Assembly (NCBI GenBank): GCA_030704615.1
Contig: CM060731.1
Coordinates: 7,874,001-7,938,000, forward strand
Origin: Takakia lepidozioides
Taxonomy: Eukaryota > Streptophyta > Takakiopsida > Takakiales > Takakiaceae
DNA length: 64,000 nucleotides
Direction: 5' to 3'
Position numbers and translations under genes: made by a program. Shown here in pieces: positions 23,201 to 34,853 of the stretch (within the stretch, counting starts at the first letter, position 1; each line of letters starts with the position of its first letter). The notes below the pieces were generated by a model. The model saw only the letters and a program-made list of their open reading frames with translations. It did not search any database and was not told the origin of the DNA.

Positions 23201-26200
23201 CAAGAGAAACTGCGCTCCGAATGATGGGTCGGCAATTCTCAACTGCTTCACAAAAGCACTCATTATAGTCCTTCTTGTAGCGGTCATCTCTTTTTGGATG
23301 TGAGTCTCAACCCCCTTTGCTGTCCTTCTCTCCTCAGGGGTTGACCTGTAGTATTCCAGTTTGCCACGCTCCCCTGCATCTGCAATGTCTTGCTGCAAGG
23401 GAATGCACGAGAGTTGCATGAACCGAAGGGCAAGGGAAACAAACAGAAACAAACATGTGGAAGCAGGACTATGGAAAGGGCAGATGAAGGAAGATGTATC
23501 TCACCGTGTACATGTACTCCATGAAAGCCTCGCGTGTCAACGAGTACCACGTTTCCGATGTCTTGGAGCTTTCGCACTTCTTGTACGTCTCCGCTGAAAG
23601 GATGGTCTTGAAGTTGGTCAAGGGCATCTGCCCGATCCTTTGTATCCTATACAGTGTGTGAACCAGACTCGTTTTGACATGCGATGTCTCCGTTCCTCTG
23701 CAGAATGATATCTGAAAGTCAGAATGAAATTCAAGGACTTTAATCAAAGAACCAAGGAACTGCAAGTGGAACAGGTAGAATGAGAAACCAACCTGTTCAC
23801 ATCATTCATTGCCGTCAGAAGACCCATCATGTTCCCCTCACAATCCAGCACCATCGATCGAACAGAGTAATGCCACTCTTCCTCCTGTGAGTGCAGCCTC
23901 CCAATAACAGCCATCCATGCAAGCAATCGGTGGTTCCCATCCCAAACGTGAAACATCTTCCCCGAGAATGCCTGGGTGGAAGGTTTCCTGGAGAGAAGAA
24001 GTTCGAAGGATTCGTTCACCTGTCTCCAAATAGGATCCCAGGAGTCCACGATTGACTCATCCACAAGGAGCTCATTGCCAGTGGAATCCTTTGTACAAAC
24101 GTAAAACACTGCGGATCCATCCAAATACCCATGAACAAACTCGGCCTCTAGCTTGAGAATGTCCTTGATGAGGGGTGGTTGAACGACGGGCATGGAAACC
24201 ATCCTACACAGGGGAATCTTCAACCTCCCACCCGGGGCAAGCATACTTTGCACCACAAGCTGAGAGTTTACCTTCTGACCCCCCAGCATCTCAGCGGCTT
24301 TGCTTTCATAGAACTCATCGTCAACATCAACAATGATATCCTTCCCCAGTCCCGAAGGGATCTCCTCCGCCACACTTTGCATCTTCTCCTGCAGGGTTGT
24401 CCATTCAAATTGACATAAGAGTGAGGCATTAGACGAGAGTGTTTGAGCATGGCAAACAGGCCATTTGTGGTAGAAAAGGTGAGCTCAAACAGTGTGCGTT
24501 GACGACCACTGTTTGAGGTGCAAGGTAAGTGTTCATTGAACCGTAAGTGTTGAAAGAACACTGTTTGAGCTCCCAGATAAGTGTTTATCGGTCCTCAGAG
24601 ACATGCCCTATGTGGCCCTTCTCAAATGAAAAATGCAATGATAAGGGTACCTCAAACAGTGTGCGCCAACGCACACTGTTTGAGCTGCCAGGATAGTGAT
24701 GATTCAACCACTAATTCAAACCCTATGTGGCCAATTTTCAGATGACAAGTGCAATGACATGGCAGCTCAAACAGTGTGCGTTGACATACACTGTTTGAGC
24801 TGCCATGCAACTGATGATTGAACCTCCGAGACCTGCCCTGTATTGCCGAATTTCACAGTGGAAAAACAAAGACAGGGTGTGCTCAAACAGTGTGTGTTTG
24901 AGCTGCCAGATAAGTGTTCATCTGTCCTCAGAGACATGCCCTATGTGGCCCATTCTCAAATGAAAAAGGCAATGATAAGGGCAGCTCAAACAGTGTGCGC
25001 CAACGCACACTGTTTGAGCTGCCAGGATAGTGATGATTCAACCACTAATTCAAACCCTATGTGGCCAATTTTCAGATGACAAGTGCAATGACATGGCAGC
25101 TCAAACAGTGTGCGTTGACGCACACTGTTTGAGCTGCCATGCAACTGATGATTGAACCTCCGAGACCTGCCCTGTATTGCCGAATTTCACAGGGGAAAAA
25201 CAAAGACAAGGTGTGCTCAAACAGTGTGCGGCAACGCACACTGTTTGAGCTGCCAGATAAGTGTTCATCTGTCCTCAGAGACATGCCCTATGTGGCCCAT
25301 TCTCAAATGAAAAACGCAATGATAACGGTAGCTCAAACAGTGTGCGCCAACGCACACTGTTTGAGCTGCCAGGATAGTGATGATTCAACCACTAATTCAA
25401 ACCCTATGTGGCCAATTTTCAGATGACAAGTGCAATGACATGGCAGCTCAAACAGTGTGCGTTGACGCACACTGTTTGAGCTGCCATGCAACTGATGATT
25501 GAACCTCCGAGACCTGCCCTGTATTGCCGAATTTCACAGGGGAAAAACAAAGACAAGGTGTGCTCAAACAGTGTGCGGCAACGCACACTGTTTGAGCTGC
25601 CAGATAAGTGTTCATCTGTCCTCAGAGACATGCCCTATGTGGCCCATTCTCAAATGAAAAAGGCAATGATAAGGGCAGCTCAAACAGTGTGCACCAACGC
25701 ACACTGTTTGAGCTGCCAGGATAGTGATGATTCAACCACTAATTCAAACCCTATGTGGCCAATTTTCAGATGACAAGTGCAATGACATGGCAGCTCAAAC
25801 AGTGTGCGTTGACGCACACTGTTTGAGCTGCCATGCAACTGATGATTGAACCTCCGAGACCTGCCCTGTATTGCCGAATTTCACAGTGGAAAAACAAAGA
25901 CAAGGTGTGCTCAAACAGTGTGCGGCAACGCACACTGTTTGAGCTGCCAGATAAGTGTTCATCTGTCCTCAGAGACATGCCCTATGTGGCCCATTCTCAA
26001 ATGAAAAAAGCAATGATAAGGGTAGCTCAAACAGTGTGCGCCAACGCACACTGTTTGAGCTGCCAGGATAGTGATGATTCAACCATTAATTCAAACCCTA
26101 TGTGGCCAATTTTCAGATGACAAGTGCAATGACATGGCAGCTCAAACAGTGTGCGTTGACGCACACTGTTTGAGCTGCCATGCAACTGATGATTGAACCT

Positions 26201-27149
26201 CCGAGACCTGCCCTGTATTGCCGAATTTCACAGGGGAAAAACAAAGACAAGGTGTGCTCAAACAGTGTGCGGCAACGCACATTGTTTGAGCTGCCAGATA
26301 AGTGTTCATCTGTCCTCAGAGACATGCCCTATGTGGCCCATTCTCAAATGAAAAAGGCAATGATAAGGGCCGCTCAAACAGTGTGCGCCAACGCACACTG
26401 TTTGAGCTGCCAGGATAGTGATGATTCAACCACTAATTCAAACCCTATGTGGCCAATTTTCAGATGACAAGTGCAATGACATGGCAGCGCAACAGTGTGC
26501 GTTGACGCACACTGTTTGAGCTGCCATGCAACTGATGATTGAACCTCCGAGACCTGCCCTGTATTGCCGAATTTCACAGGGGAAAAACAAAGACAAGGTG
26601 TGCTCAAACAGTGCCCAATTTGGCCGTTTTGGCTACACTTTTTGAGCTTCTTGTTCGCGGTTGATGCAACCTGCAGAGATGCCATGTGCAGTCTATGTTC
26701 ATATCGACATAGAATCTCAACTTGGGTTCACATCAGCAATGAAGCACAAAGATGGGTTATAAAGATTGAACCTTTTTTTGGGCTGCTCCAGAAGACTCCC
26801 CAATCGCCGGGGACCCTTTGCGCTTCGGACTGCTCTCCACGCCTCTCGTGTTCTGGAGCATCTCCCCCATCCTCTCTTCCACTATTAGGTTCTTCGTGAG
26901 GCCAGCGTCAACATCATCTTCGGCGTCTGCCTCTCCCTCGGATGCAGTGTCCTCCTCATCTGTTCTTGGAACTATGGCAGGCTGCTGGTCTTCCCCGGAT
27001 TCCTGCTCTTCCATCGCCGAACTTGTCTCTTTGCCCTCTTCTTCCGCCTTTTCCTCTTCGGCCACTCTTTCCATCCTCATTCTATATCTGGCTCTATTCC
27101 TGTTTCTAGAGCTCGTGAAGTACAATGATTTCCTTCTCTTCCTCCTCCG
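20292..27149 (-). CDS. A2: ParB-like / N4-N6 DNA methyltransferase fusion protein of transposon E2
   Basis: Exons: 27149 (or ATG 27080)-26772, 24388-23793, 23697-23505, 23392-22952, 22833-22610, 22469-21818, 21732-21394, about 21,270-20985, 20868-20679 and 20472-20292. All joins keep phase except the start of exon 8, which I could not settle. Order of parts: charged N-terminus; ParB/Srx-like domain with DGNHRLLAW (codon at 23,941); a middle region shared with A1; a GRGRGK linker; then a methyltransferase in the permuted beta order. Motif IV is LIILDIPDGL. Motif I, VLDLSMGTGAS, is made by the exon 8-9 splice and runs into ACKASARHLFGIEGD and EIYNNLL, as in N4-cytosine/N6-adenine methylases. 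The tail HGRGRRRGVGAR is basic. DIPDG replaces the usual DPPY/W, so catalysis is uncertain. Such fusions are known in phages and bacteria; here the gene has introns. Likely a nuclear DNA-binding and modifying partner of transposase B2. Confidence 0.72.
24430..26620. repeat. 347-bp higher-order array of hairpins inside an A2 intron
   Basis: Unit length is exactly 347 bp in the middle copies, with about six copies. Each unit has three subunits of about 115 bp, and each subunit carries an inverted repeat with arms GCTCAAACAGTGTGCG and CGCACACTGTTTGAGC around a short loop (CCAA, TTGA or GCAA type). The array lies between the A2 donor at 26,771 and acceptor at 24,389, so it is intronic if the first A2 exon is right. 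The 95- and 70-codon ORFs repeated through it are artefacts. 26,621-26,771 is unique sequence. Confidence 0.92.
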
Positions 27150-28039
27150 CTGGAAACAAGGGCTCCCCACGATGCCTCTAGAGCTCTCCAGTTTGACGTT
27201 TGCAACAAGGGTTGCTATTGCATGTAACCAAAATCAAAATAGGACATTGTCAACCGTATTTCGGGTGTTGTTATTGTGTGCGAACGGAATTCATCCATTT
27301 CGGCGTCTTTGTATTATTCAAGAAATAAAGTGCCAGAAAATATGTGCATACGTTGCATGTACTTGTGATATATGTCAGATGTACTTCGCCGCCTGCCAAT
27401 ATATGGCGGCCTTCTGGAATGGTTTCAAATTCGGAAGTGCCGCACAAATCTAATGCTAGTTCAATTTGGAGCAGTTCTTGCAGATTCCCCATAAATGTTG
27501 TGCTTCACATATGCATCCACGTGTTTCGTACTGCCTGCCCTGTGCTTTGCATTTTGCCGTCATCGTCGCCATGGGGTCATTCGGTATAAAGGGTTGTGTC
27601 GGAAATGATCTTGTGTTGCACACATCCGTGCGAGGTGACTCTTGGAGTGTCAGTGTTTGTGCTGTGCTCTTCTGGCACGGCACGACCTCATTACATTCGG
27701 GGTCTTCCTGTTTACTGCTCTCCAGGGTTTTTGCCGTCTTTCCATAAAGGATGGTTTCATGTCATGTTCAGGGTTTGTTTTTCATCCAAAAACAGCACGG
27801 CTTCTTGTGGCCTTCTTTATTTGAAAACAGTTTTTCTAGTTGGTGTCTCTCAGCGTGGTTATCTCCGAAGTTCAGTGCATGTCATTCTTGCATCCTTCTG
27901 ATGCATCGACCGCAGCCTTTGGGTTACTGCTACCCTTGTTGACCTCAATTTTTTTGTGGTGGATCCCCTTTCCAGAATTGCGGGCTATCAAATCGGGGAT
28001 TCCGTTGTGAATCGAAAGTTTTGGTCAGCGTAGGAAAAC
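27150..28039. promoter_or_regulatory. Intergenic region between A2 and B2 (presumed divergent promoters)
   Basis: About 890 bases without a convincing coding exon. It separates the first recognised A2 exon (minus) from the B2 ATG at 28,040 (plus), so both promoters should be here. I see no definite TATA box. An additional small 5' exon of A2, as in A1, may be hidden here. Confidence 0.4.
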
Positions 28040-31000
28040 ATGTCCAAGGACAGAGATAGACTAGCACGATTTCATTCCAATGCAGGTAGTCTTCCAATGA
28101 CTGCCACTGCAGACGACGATGGGTTTGCAGTTGTTCATGAGGATGAGCTGGTTACAGTGTTCCCACTGGAATTGGGTTCTCTGCTTGTTCAAAAGGAGGT
28201 GTATGACGAGGATGGGAATTTGGATTCTGGACATTTGGAGAAACCATTGGTTGGCGAGTGTGGAAGGAAGTGGAGAGTCCTTCCAGGCACATACCGTGTC
28301 CTTGGAAAAGAGAGAAGACAATCAGCAGGATCAGTCATTACCCCTGGAACTGCAGCATCGGTCGTGCAGCAGAAGGGCACAGTTCATGTGAAAAAAGAGG
28401 TGAGCACATCCACTACATTCGTGACTCTTTCAGACTCGTCCTCGGAGGATGTTTCTGAGATTCCTCCGCCAGTGCAGACTCCATTCTTGGATGAATCCGA
28501 ATTGCAAGAGATAACGAGTGTCATTCCAAAATTGAAAGCCCTCGCAGGGGTGCCTGGGTGCAAGAGCGAGCTGCGTTTTGTTGATTGGGAGTCCCTTCGT
28601 GTGCAGCGGGTTCAATACGTGCCAGCAGAGTTTGATGGGGACATCTTGTTTGAGCTCAACCCTCCCACGTCTTCCAATGGACTGGCTGGGCTTCTGCAGG
28701 GCATGGACAAGAAACATGACGGACACCCTTGGTGCAGGACAAAAACGTCAAACATCCACAACGACATTGGATTGAAATTTCGAAGGTCGGTTTGCGTTGG
28801 GCATTGCAAGTGCCTGAATATAACTTGCCCTCGCCTGAGAAACAGCGCTCAACCAAACGAGAGTGAGTGGGAAGGTGTGCCATTGAATCCTTTCACCCCA
28901 GGACTTGCCCCTCCCAAGACCAATACTTTTGTGTGCAGGTTCTGCAAACTTTCCCCGTCCTGTGTTTCTGTGTGCCACGCTCGTATGTACCAGGTGGCAC
29001 ACCGGTGCAAAACAATGACTCGTGCCTGCATTCATATGGGTGCACACGAGCATCCTGTGTCCAAAGGAAGTTGCAGGGATAGCGTGGACATCGCTAGAAA
29101 TCTGCTGAAGCAGGAGTTCCACAATGCCCCTTCTGCAACACCTTCTGCTATAGCGCTTGCAGCTAGCAAGGCTTTCCTGGAAAAACACATATTGGGTGAA
29201 GGGGATTCGACACAGCCAATGCTGGATGCAGATTCGCTTGATGCAGTGATGGACCATTTCTCCGTGTTGAGCTTCCCAATATTCGAAACCAGGTGAATGC
29301 ACTCAGAGTCGGCACAGGCAATGCTGGATTCATGGACAACATTATGGACCTCAAACGGAGAAGTCGCTATGAATTCATTCAAAACAGTATCTTCCCTGGC
29401 CAGGGCTCATCCAAGGTTTATTTGTTCAAGATGTCCGCAGTGGGCGAAGGCAGTGGTGTTAGCATTGTCCGCCGAATGCAACCTGGAGGAGATTTGGCTA
29501 AATGTTGGTTGATGTTTGATCACTGCAAACGGGTGAAGGGTTGGACAACCATGGCGTGCCATGTGTATGATCCAGCGTACCAACGTGTGCTCTCAATAGC
29601 AATTTGTGATATGCAGTCGGAGGACACTGAATCCCAGATGCTCATGTGGAATTCGCTCCTGGCCGTCATGCAGCGCAACGGAATACAGAAGACAAATTTT
29701 GCGGGCTTCATGGCTGATAGTGCACAGGCAAATTTCAATGCAGTGCGGCGCGTGTTTGGTTCGGGGGATCCTAAGGTCCCAATGGAAAATAGGGAGCGCA
29801 CATGCCTCTTCCATTGGAGTCAATCTCTGGCACGTCATACAAAGCGGTGCATTCGCCCTGACCTTCAGTTGGAGCACAGAAGGCTCTGTCTCAAGTACAA
29901 AAATGCCAACTCAATGGGAGAAGCTGAGAGCACTTACCAAGCAATCCGGGCTTGGTGGTTCTCCTCTGGTGCTGCTACTGGTATCCACCTGAAGGAGTTG
30001 GAGGACTGGTTGGTTTTCTGGCACTTCAGATACAGACAGTGGGGAGCTTTCATGACGACGGTAAGCCTCTCGAATCCCAAAATCAGAAATTTTGCAACAT
30101 GCCTCTTCATTTGGGGTTCTTGGATTGTCGCTTGAAGAACCTCTTCCATTTCCTTTCCTTCCTCACATTTCCATGCAATGCCTCGTGCAGGAAATGTCCT
30201 TGGAGGACTTGGCCGACATGCCATCCTGTAATTTGGCGGAGACTGTTCATAACGCCTGGATGCAGCAATCTACCAAAGCAGGTCGTGACTTGTATGTGGC
30301 CACTGCTGATGACATGGTGCGGGCACTCACACAACAAACCAGGTACCGCAATTTTCTGATGGGACGGGGTGGAGGCAAGGGCCCCGGTTCGACTTTGTTG
30401 ATGCTAAGGGCTGCGAGTAGGTCTGGAGACCCATCCAAGATGGCCAAAGCTCTGAACAGGTGCACTGAAGGCTCCCCATTGCAATCCAGGCTCCCTCATT
30501 TGGAAGGCGAGGAAAGATTTGGATCATGCAAAAGGAAATTGAACACTCTTCCAGGTTCAGATGGAGATTCCCATCGCCCAGACAGGGTCAATTTCTCTGT
30601 GCCAAAGGTGTCTCCAGTGCAGACTAAGTCCTGTGCCGGCCCCTTCCCAGGTGGGTCCTCCTCCTGTGGAGCAGGTGCAGAACATGCAAGCACAGCAGCA
30701 GGAATCCCATTGGAGGAGGTGGTGGCCATGGTGCAGGAATCTGATTGCATTGATAGTGAGTGGCATATAGAACGCACCCCACCAGGATCTAGAGTTGCTT
30801 GCATGGCAATTCGGACCCCCTCTTTCAAGAAATGCAAATCAAAAATATGCAAAGGCTCCAGGGGGACTCCAGCTCCAACATTCACAGGGTTGTTCCGACC
30901 TTATCATAGTGGGGAGTCAAAGGACCACAAGTTCTGGTTCTGCCCAGACGATATGGCACGATGCGTCAAGGGAACAGTTCGTCCTTCGGTGATAATGAAA

Positions 31001-31603
31001 CCCCCTCCCCCCGCAATTTGGCCTGTGAAACTTGGGACGTCGCTGTCAACAACCGAGATAAGCATGCTGGAGGAGGGAGGGTTTTGTCTTGCACGATCCC
31101 GAGTGGTGCCCTTGTGCACTGTCGGCACAGATGTGCCACAAGCTCCGGCAATGCCTCCACCCGGTGCCGACTCCCACCCAACAAAAAGAGATGGAAAAAC
31201 AGTGCGCCGTGTCGCTTCGGGTGCAGATCACGAATGCAAGATGGAATCGGCTAGAATTTTGCAGGCTCGGGTGGCTCGTATCACCGAAGTCCCTGCCCCG
31301 GGGTATGGACGGATTTACACAGTGCTGTCTATTGGCTCAGTTCTTCATGGCAAAGAATATCAGGTTACCGTGGGGAATTTCCCTACTTGCACTTGTCCGG
31401 ATTTTGTAACGATGCGTGAGGGCGCTCTCTGCATGAGAGGGAAGTGGGTCCCCTGCAAGCATCAATATTACATATACCTTGTAATTATGTGTTGCGACGG
31501 TAAGAGAGACCAATTCATTCACCAAGCCACACTAGGCTACGGAGAAGTCATCACCCTTCTGCAGCGGGACACCTCACGTAGGGCTCAGCCAAATTCTCTT
31601 TGA
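28040..31603 (+). CDS. B2: MULE-like transposase of E2, with one frameshift
   Basis: Two exons, 28040-30060 and 30191-31603, joined at the same place and phase as in B1 (ACG, GTAAGC; GTGCAG, GAA). Parts in order: a Cys/His cluster (HPWC, FVCRFC, HMGAHEH); candidate catalytic D in MFDHCKR, D in MADSAQANF and E in GEAESTYQAIRAWW, with CLFHW between; and a SWIM finger (CTC, then CKH) before the C-terminus. Exon 1 is one base short of a whole number of codons. Near 29,275 (GCTTCCCAAT) the frame shifts from FPIFETR-stop to NIRNQVNALRV, which aligns with B1 NVRNHIV. This is a one-base deletion, an assembly error, or less likely a programmed shift. Without it the protein would be about 1,145 residues. 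The rest is open. Confidence 0.8.
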
Positions 31604-31994
31604 ACACATACGAGCCATGCCCACTTCCCATACTGGTTTCAAGGTTACCGTGTGAAGACTTTGCATTTAGGACAAACACATACATTTCGTTCACGGAACC
31701 AGGGCAAATGCACATGCCATTCATTGTAAGCGTCTATCTGTGAATTGAAATAGAGTGTGTCAATCATTCTGAGCTCTATTCTGCCATATTTTCATATTAC
31801 TCTTTTTGTGCAGGCATTGTAGACATGGTGCATGGTGGCCCCCTTTGTTTTGTCCACGGTAATAGGCCCTCTTCTTGCAATCCTCGCCTATAGGACCTGC
31901 TTCTCCAGCAAATTTGTGCCGCTCACGCTTTGCAGCTACAACGTGAGCTCAGCTCCCAGGCTCACGGGGCTGGGCTCACGCCGTAGCTACGCTG
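31604..31994. other. 3' flank and right terminus of E2
   Basis: Non-coding stretch after the B2 stop. The last 80 bases contain repeated GCTCACG/CGTGAGC motifs and end GTAGCTACGCTG, just before the target duplication. Confidence 0.65.
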
Positions 31995-32005
31995 GGTCCT
32001 GAAGG
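31995..32005. repeat. Target site duplication of E2, right copy
   Basis: GGTCCTGAAGG, followed by ACCAGCACCAGCAAGG, which continues R2 gag exactly as in R3. Confidence 0.85.
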
Positions 32006-34040
32006 ACCAGCACCAGCAAGGGTGCAAGCACCTGTCAGTGGGCAGAAGGTGGGCCACAGATGGCGTTACAACCAACACGGGCAAAACCACCTTTTCCAAT
32101 ATATTCAGGAAAAGGGGATCCCGATGTACACATTAGCCAATTTGAGCACATGTGTATAGTGAACAATGAGAATGGCGATGATGCCAAGATGAGATTGTTT
32201 CCTTGTTCACTTATCAAGAAAGCAAGTGAATGGTATGCAAGATTCCCTGATAATCATTTCCTAACCTGGAATGGCTTGAATACAGCATTTCGAAATAGGT
32301 TCAGGACAAGTAAAACTGAGGATGAAGTGTATGGAAGTTTACAACAGTTAAAGCAAAAGAAGCATGAAACTGTTGAGGAGTATATGGAAAAGATGGAATT
32401 GATGATGAAAAAGCTGGCTGTTGTACCAGAGTTGTAGAAGAAAGTGGATATGTTACCCCATAATACAGTGGAGGAGGCATTTAAAAAACTGCAAACAGAA
32501 TTGAGCAATTGGGAATGCTCAGGAGAGAGAAAAGGGATGATGAGGACTCTGAAGATGAGTCAGATGAAGAAGAAGAGCAAGAACTGAAAAGGAAGAGTAA
32601 GAGAAAGGAGAAGTTGAAGAGGGATAACTATGAGAAAAAATAGAAGAAATTTTGAAGAAGTATGCCACAGAGGCTGCAACACATTGGAGGAAGGGTGTTT
32701 GGTGTGCAAAGTGCCAGAATGAAGGCCATACCACCACAGAATGCCACATGAAGGAGAAACATTGTACTATCTGTAAAATGGATAACCATTCTACTGAGAA
32801 TTGTTAATACAACAGAAGGATAGCAGCTAGAGAACCTAGGCAAGTAAGGGTGCATCAAGTGCAGCCCCAGCCAAGAAGAAACAGTGATCAGGACCACTAT
32901 GGTAGGTCTGGTGGTTATAACAATGGCATGGAAGGGAGAGGTAATTCAAGAGGGAATTACCAAGGAAATTCCAGAGGCAACTATCAGGGTAATCCAAGGG
33001 GGAATTACCAGCCCGGGAATCAGGATTACAGAAATAATCCAAGAACAGACCAAGGGCGAGGACCCAATGGTGAAGAACTATGTTACTATTGTAATAAGCC
33101 AGGACATCGCAAGGCAGTCTGTTCATTCTGGATTAGACACCAGAATGAGATGAGAGCTCATGTGAATGAGGGCCCAGTGGTGGCAGCTCACATGGTTAGG
33201 CCATGTGTTGTACCAGAAGTAAGTACAATGATAGTAACAAGAAGCAAAGCCAAACTAATACCTCCAGTAGTTGAGGAAGAAGATGATAATGAAGGTGGTA
33301 GTGATATGCCTAAAGATGATGAGGCTTGGAGAGATGAGAAGGAACTGCACAAGGAAGTGGCAGATACCATAAGGGAAATGCAGAAGAGTATTGATATTCC
33401 TGTGGCAGATTTCTCTGATTCTGATGGAGAAGAAGAAGTGAGTGAGGATGAAAGGAAGAAAGAAGATGCAGACATGCAAAGTAATGAAGGGACTTTGGCT
33501 GAAGTAATATGCCAGACCAAAGCAGAGATTACCATTAGACAGCTATTGGCTGTGGCACCTTATTGTAGACACAGGTTGTATTAAGCAATTAATCGAATTG
33601 CCCAGGAGACATGAAACACAAACCTGAACAACAAGGTAACCAGTTATAATGTGAAGCCGGAAGGGCGAGAAACAGTCATGGACTTTGATGATTCTATGCC
33701 GGTAATCCAATTGAGAATTGGAAGCACAGAACTAACTGATGTACTTATAGATGGAGGCTCTGGAACAAACATCATGACAGACCAATTAAGGAAGAAGCTT
33801 GATTTAAGTAACATGAAACCAGCCCTATTTACAGTAACAATGGCAGATCAAAGGAGTGTACAGCCATTGGGATTAATACGAGGAGTTAAGATACAGATAC
33901 AGAAGATGATCTTTATGATCACAGTAACTGTGTTGAAGATGGATGAAGTCATGGAGGCTTACTCCTTATTATTGGGACGTCCGTGGCTGAAACAGGCCAG
34001 GGTATTCCATGACTGGAATTCTCAGTTACTAACCGTGCAT
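32006..34040 (+). pseudogene. R2 gag (3' part), zinc knuckles and protease, truncated
   Basis: Gag resumes after E2. The retrotransposon gag core lies at 32,060-32,437 (MRLFPCSLIKKASEWY, FLTWNGLNTAFRNRF). Next come Cys/His boxes (CAKCQNEGHTTTEC, CYYCNKPGHRKAVC) within Gly/Asn-rich repeats, then a retropepsin-like domain with LIDGGSGTN near 33,750. Stops at 32,435 and 33,583 and small indels kill the frame. At 34,040 the sequence jumps from FHDWNSQLLTVH directly into LTR sequence, so reverse transcriptase, RNase H, integrase and the extra ORF are deleted. Compare R3, where the same point continues normally. Confidence 0.85.
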
Positions 34041-34041
34041 A

Positions 34042-34853
34042 CTTTAGAGGGGGGTTACACAGCCAGTCACAGCCCGACACAGCCCGACACATCAACACAG
34101 CCAGTCACAGCCCGACACAGCCCGACACAGCTCAACACAGTCGCACAGCCAGTCACAGCCCGTCACAGTTTCACACAGCCAGTCACAGCTTGACACAGCT
34201 GTCACGACCATAGGGAAAGGATAGCAGGACAGGGAACGACTGTGGGGAACAACACCTGCGAAGGGAACATGTTAGTTCACGGACGACGGTTAGTGAGGGA
34301 AGCGGTTAGAACAACGGGTAGGAAGACAAAACGAGGAGCAAGGACTGGACGGGGAGCACTTGAGGGGGAGCACTGCTTGGTCATGGAGGAGAGGGGATCG
34401 GGCGGAGAGCAAGAATGGGAGCAAAGATGGAGAGCACGGTGAAGGAGGAGAGATGATTAGTAGATGCTTGTTATATGCAAAGCTGTAGTGATATTGTAGA
34501 GCAGATTAGAGACACAATGGCTTCGTCCTGATACCTGATAAATCATAATCTGATACTTATACGATACAATCACACTGTGTAGAGAGATCTGAGTGAAGCT
34601 GTGGAATGAATGGATGAGTTGATGGAATCCGATAGATTGATGAAGCAAACTGATACTTAATTATCAATAGTAAGGTAGCTAGCTAACATGAATACGGAAA
34701 GGAAAACAAATAGAAAAAACCCCCATGATACACTAGCTATAGGTCATGACTGATTGTTCTGAGCGGGCTGAGTACTTAGAGATTTCCAACTCTTCTATCT
34801 TGGAGTTTCCGCCTCGGATAGTGAAGGGATGGGTGAGTAGAAGCCGCGCGACA
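34042..34853 (+). mobile_element. LTR between R2 and R3 (subfamily A)
   Basis: Starts inside the U3 minisatellite (CAGCCAGTCACAGCCCGACA units), ends GCCGCGCGACA and is followed by the primer binding site of R3. About 220 bases of the LTR start are missing compared with 45,770-46,807. Its R/U5 part belongs to a different subfamily from the LTRs at 17,671 and 45,770. Confidence 0.85.

Larger units (their letters stand above)
19588..31994. mobile_element. E2: complete two-gene MULE-type transposon, 12.4 kb
   Basis: E2 sits in R2 gag and can be delimited with R3 as the empty site (GGTCCAGAAGGACC at 36,221). GGTCCTGAAGG occurs at both 19,577-19,587 and 31,995-32,005, an 11-bp target duplication (9 to 11 depending on where the ends are set), as expected for MULEs. 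The left end reads GGGGTGCTATTCTGTGAGCC. The right end read inward is CAGCGTAGCTACGGCGTGAG. Both hold GTGAGCC motifs, so the terminal inverted repeats are short and degenerate. Cargo: gene A2 (minus) and transposase gene B2 (plus), divergently arranged, and a 347-bp array. Confidence 0.88.

Noticed and set aside
24843-26467. Series of identical 95- and 70-codon ORFs
   Set aside because: They recur every 347 bp and simply reflect the array unit.
24430-26620. CRISPR-like regular array
   Set aside because: Repeats and spacers are both repeated in a 347-bp unit, spacers are not unique, and the context is a spliced eukaryotic transposon.
20292-27149. Bacterial or phage contamination as source of the ParB-methyltransferase gene
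   Set aside because: The gene is split by phase-consistent GT-AG introns, has a second subfamily member in the same window, and lies inside a transposon with target duplication in a plant-type retrotransposon.
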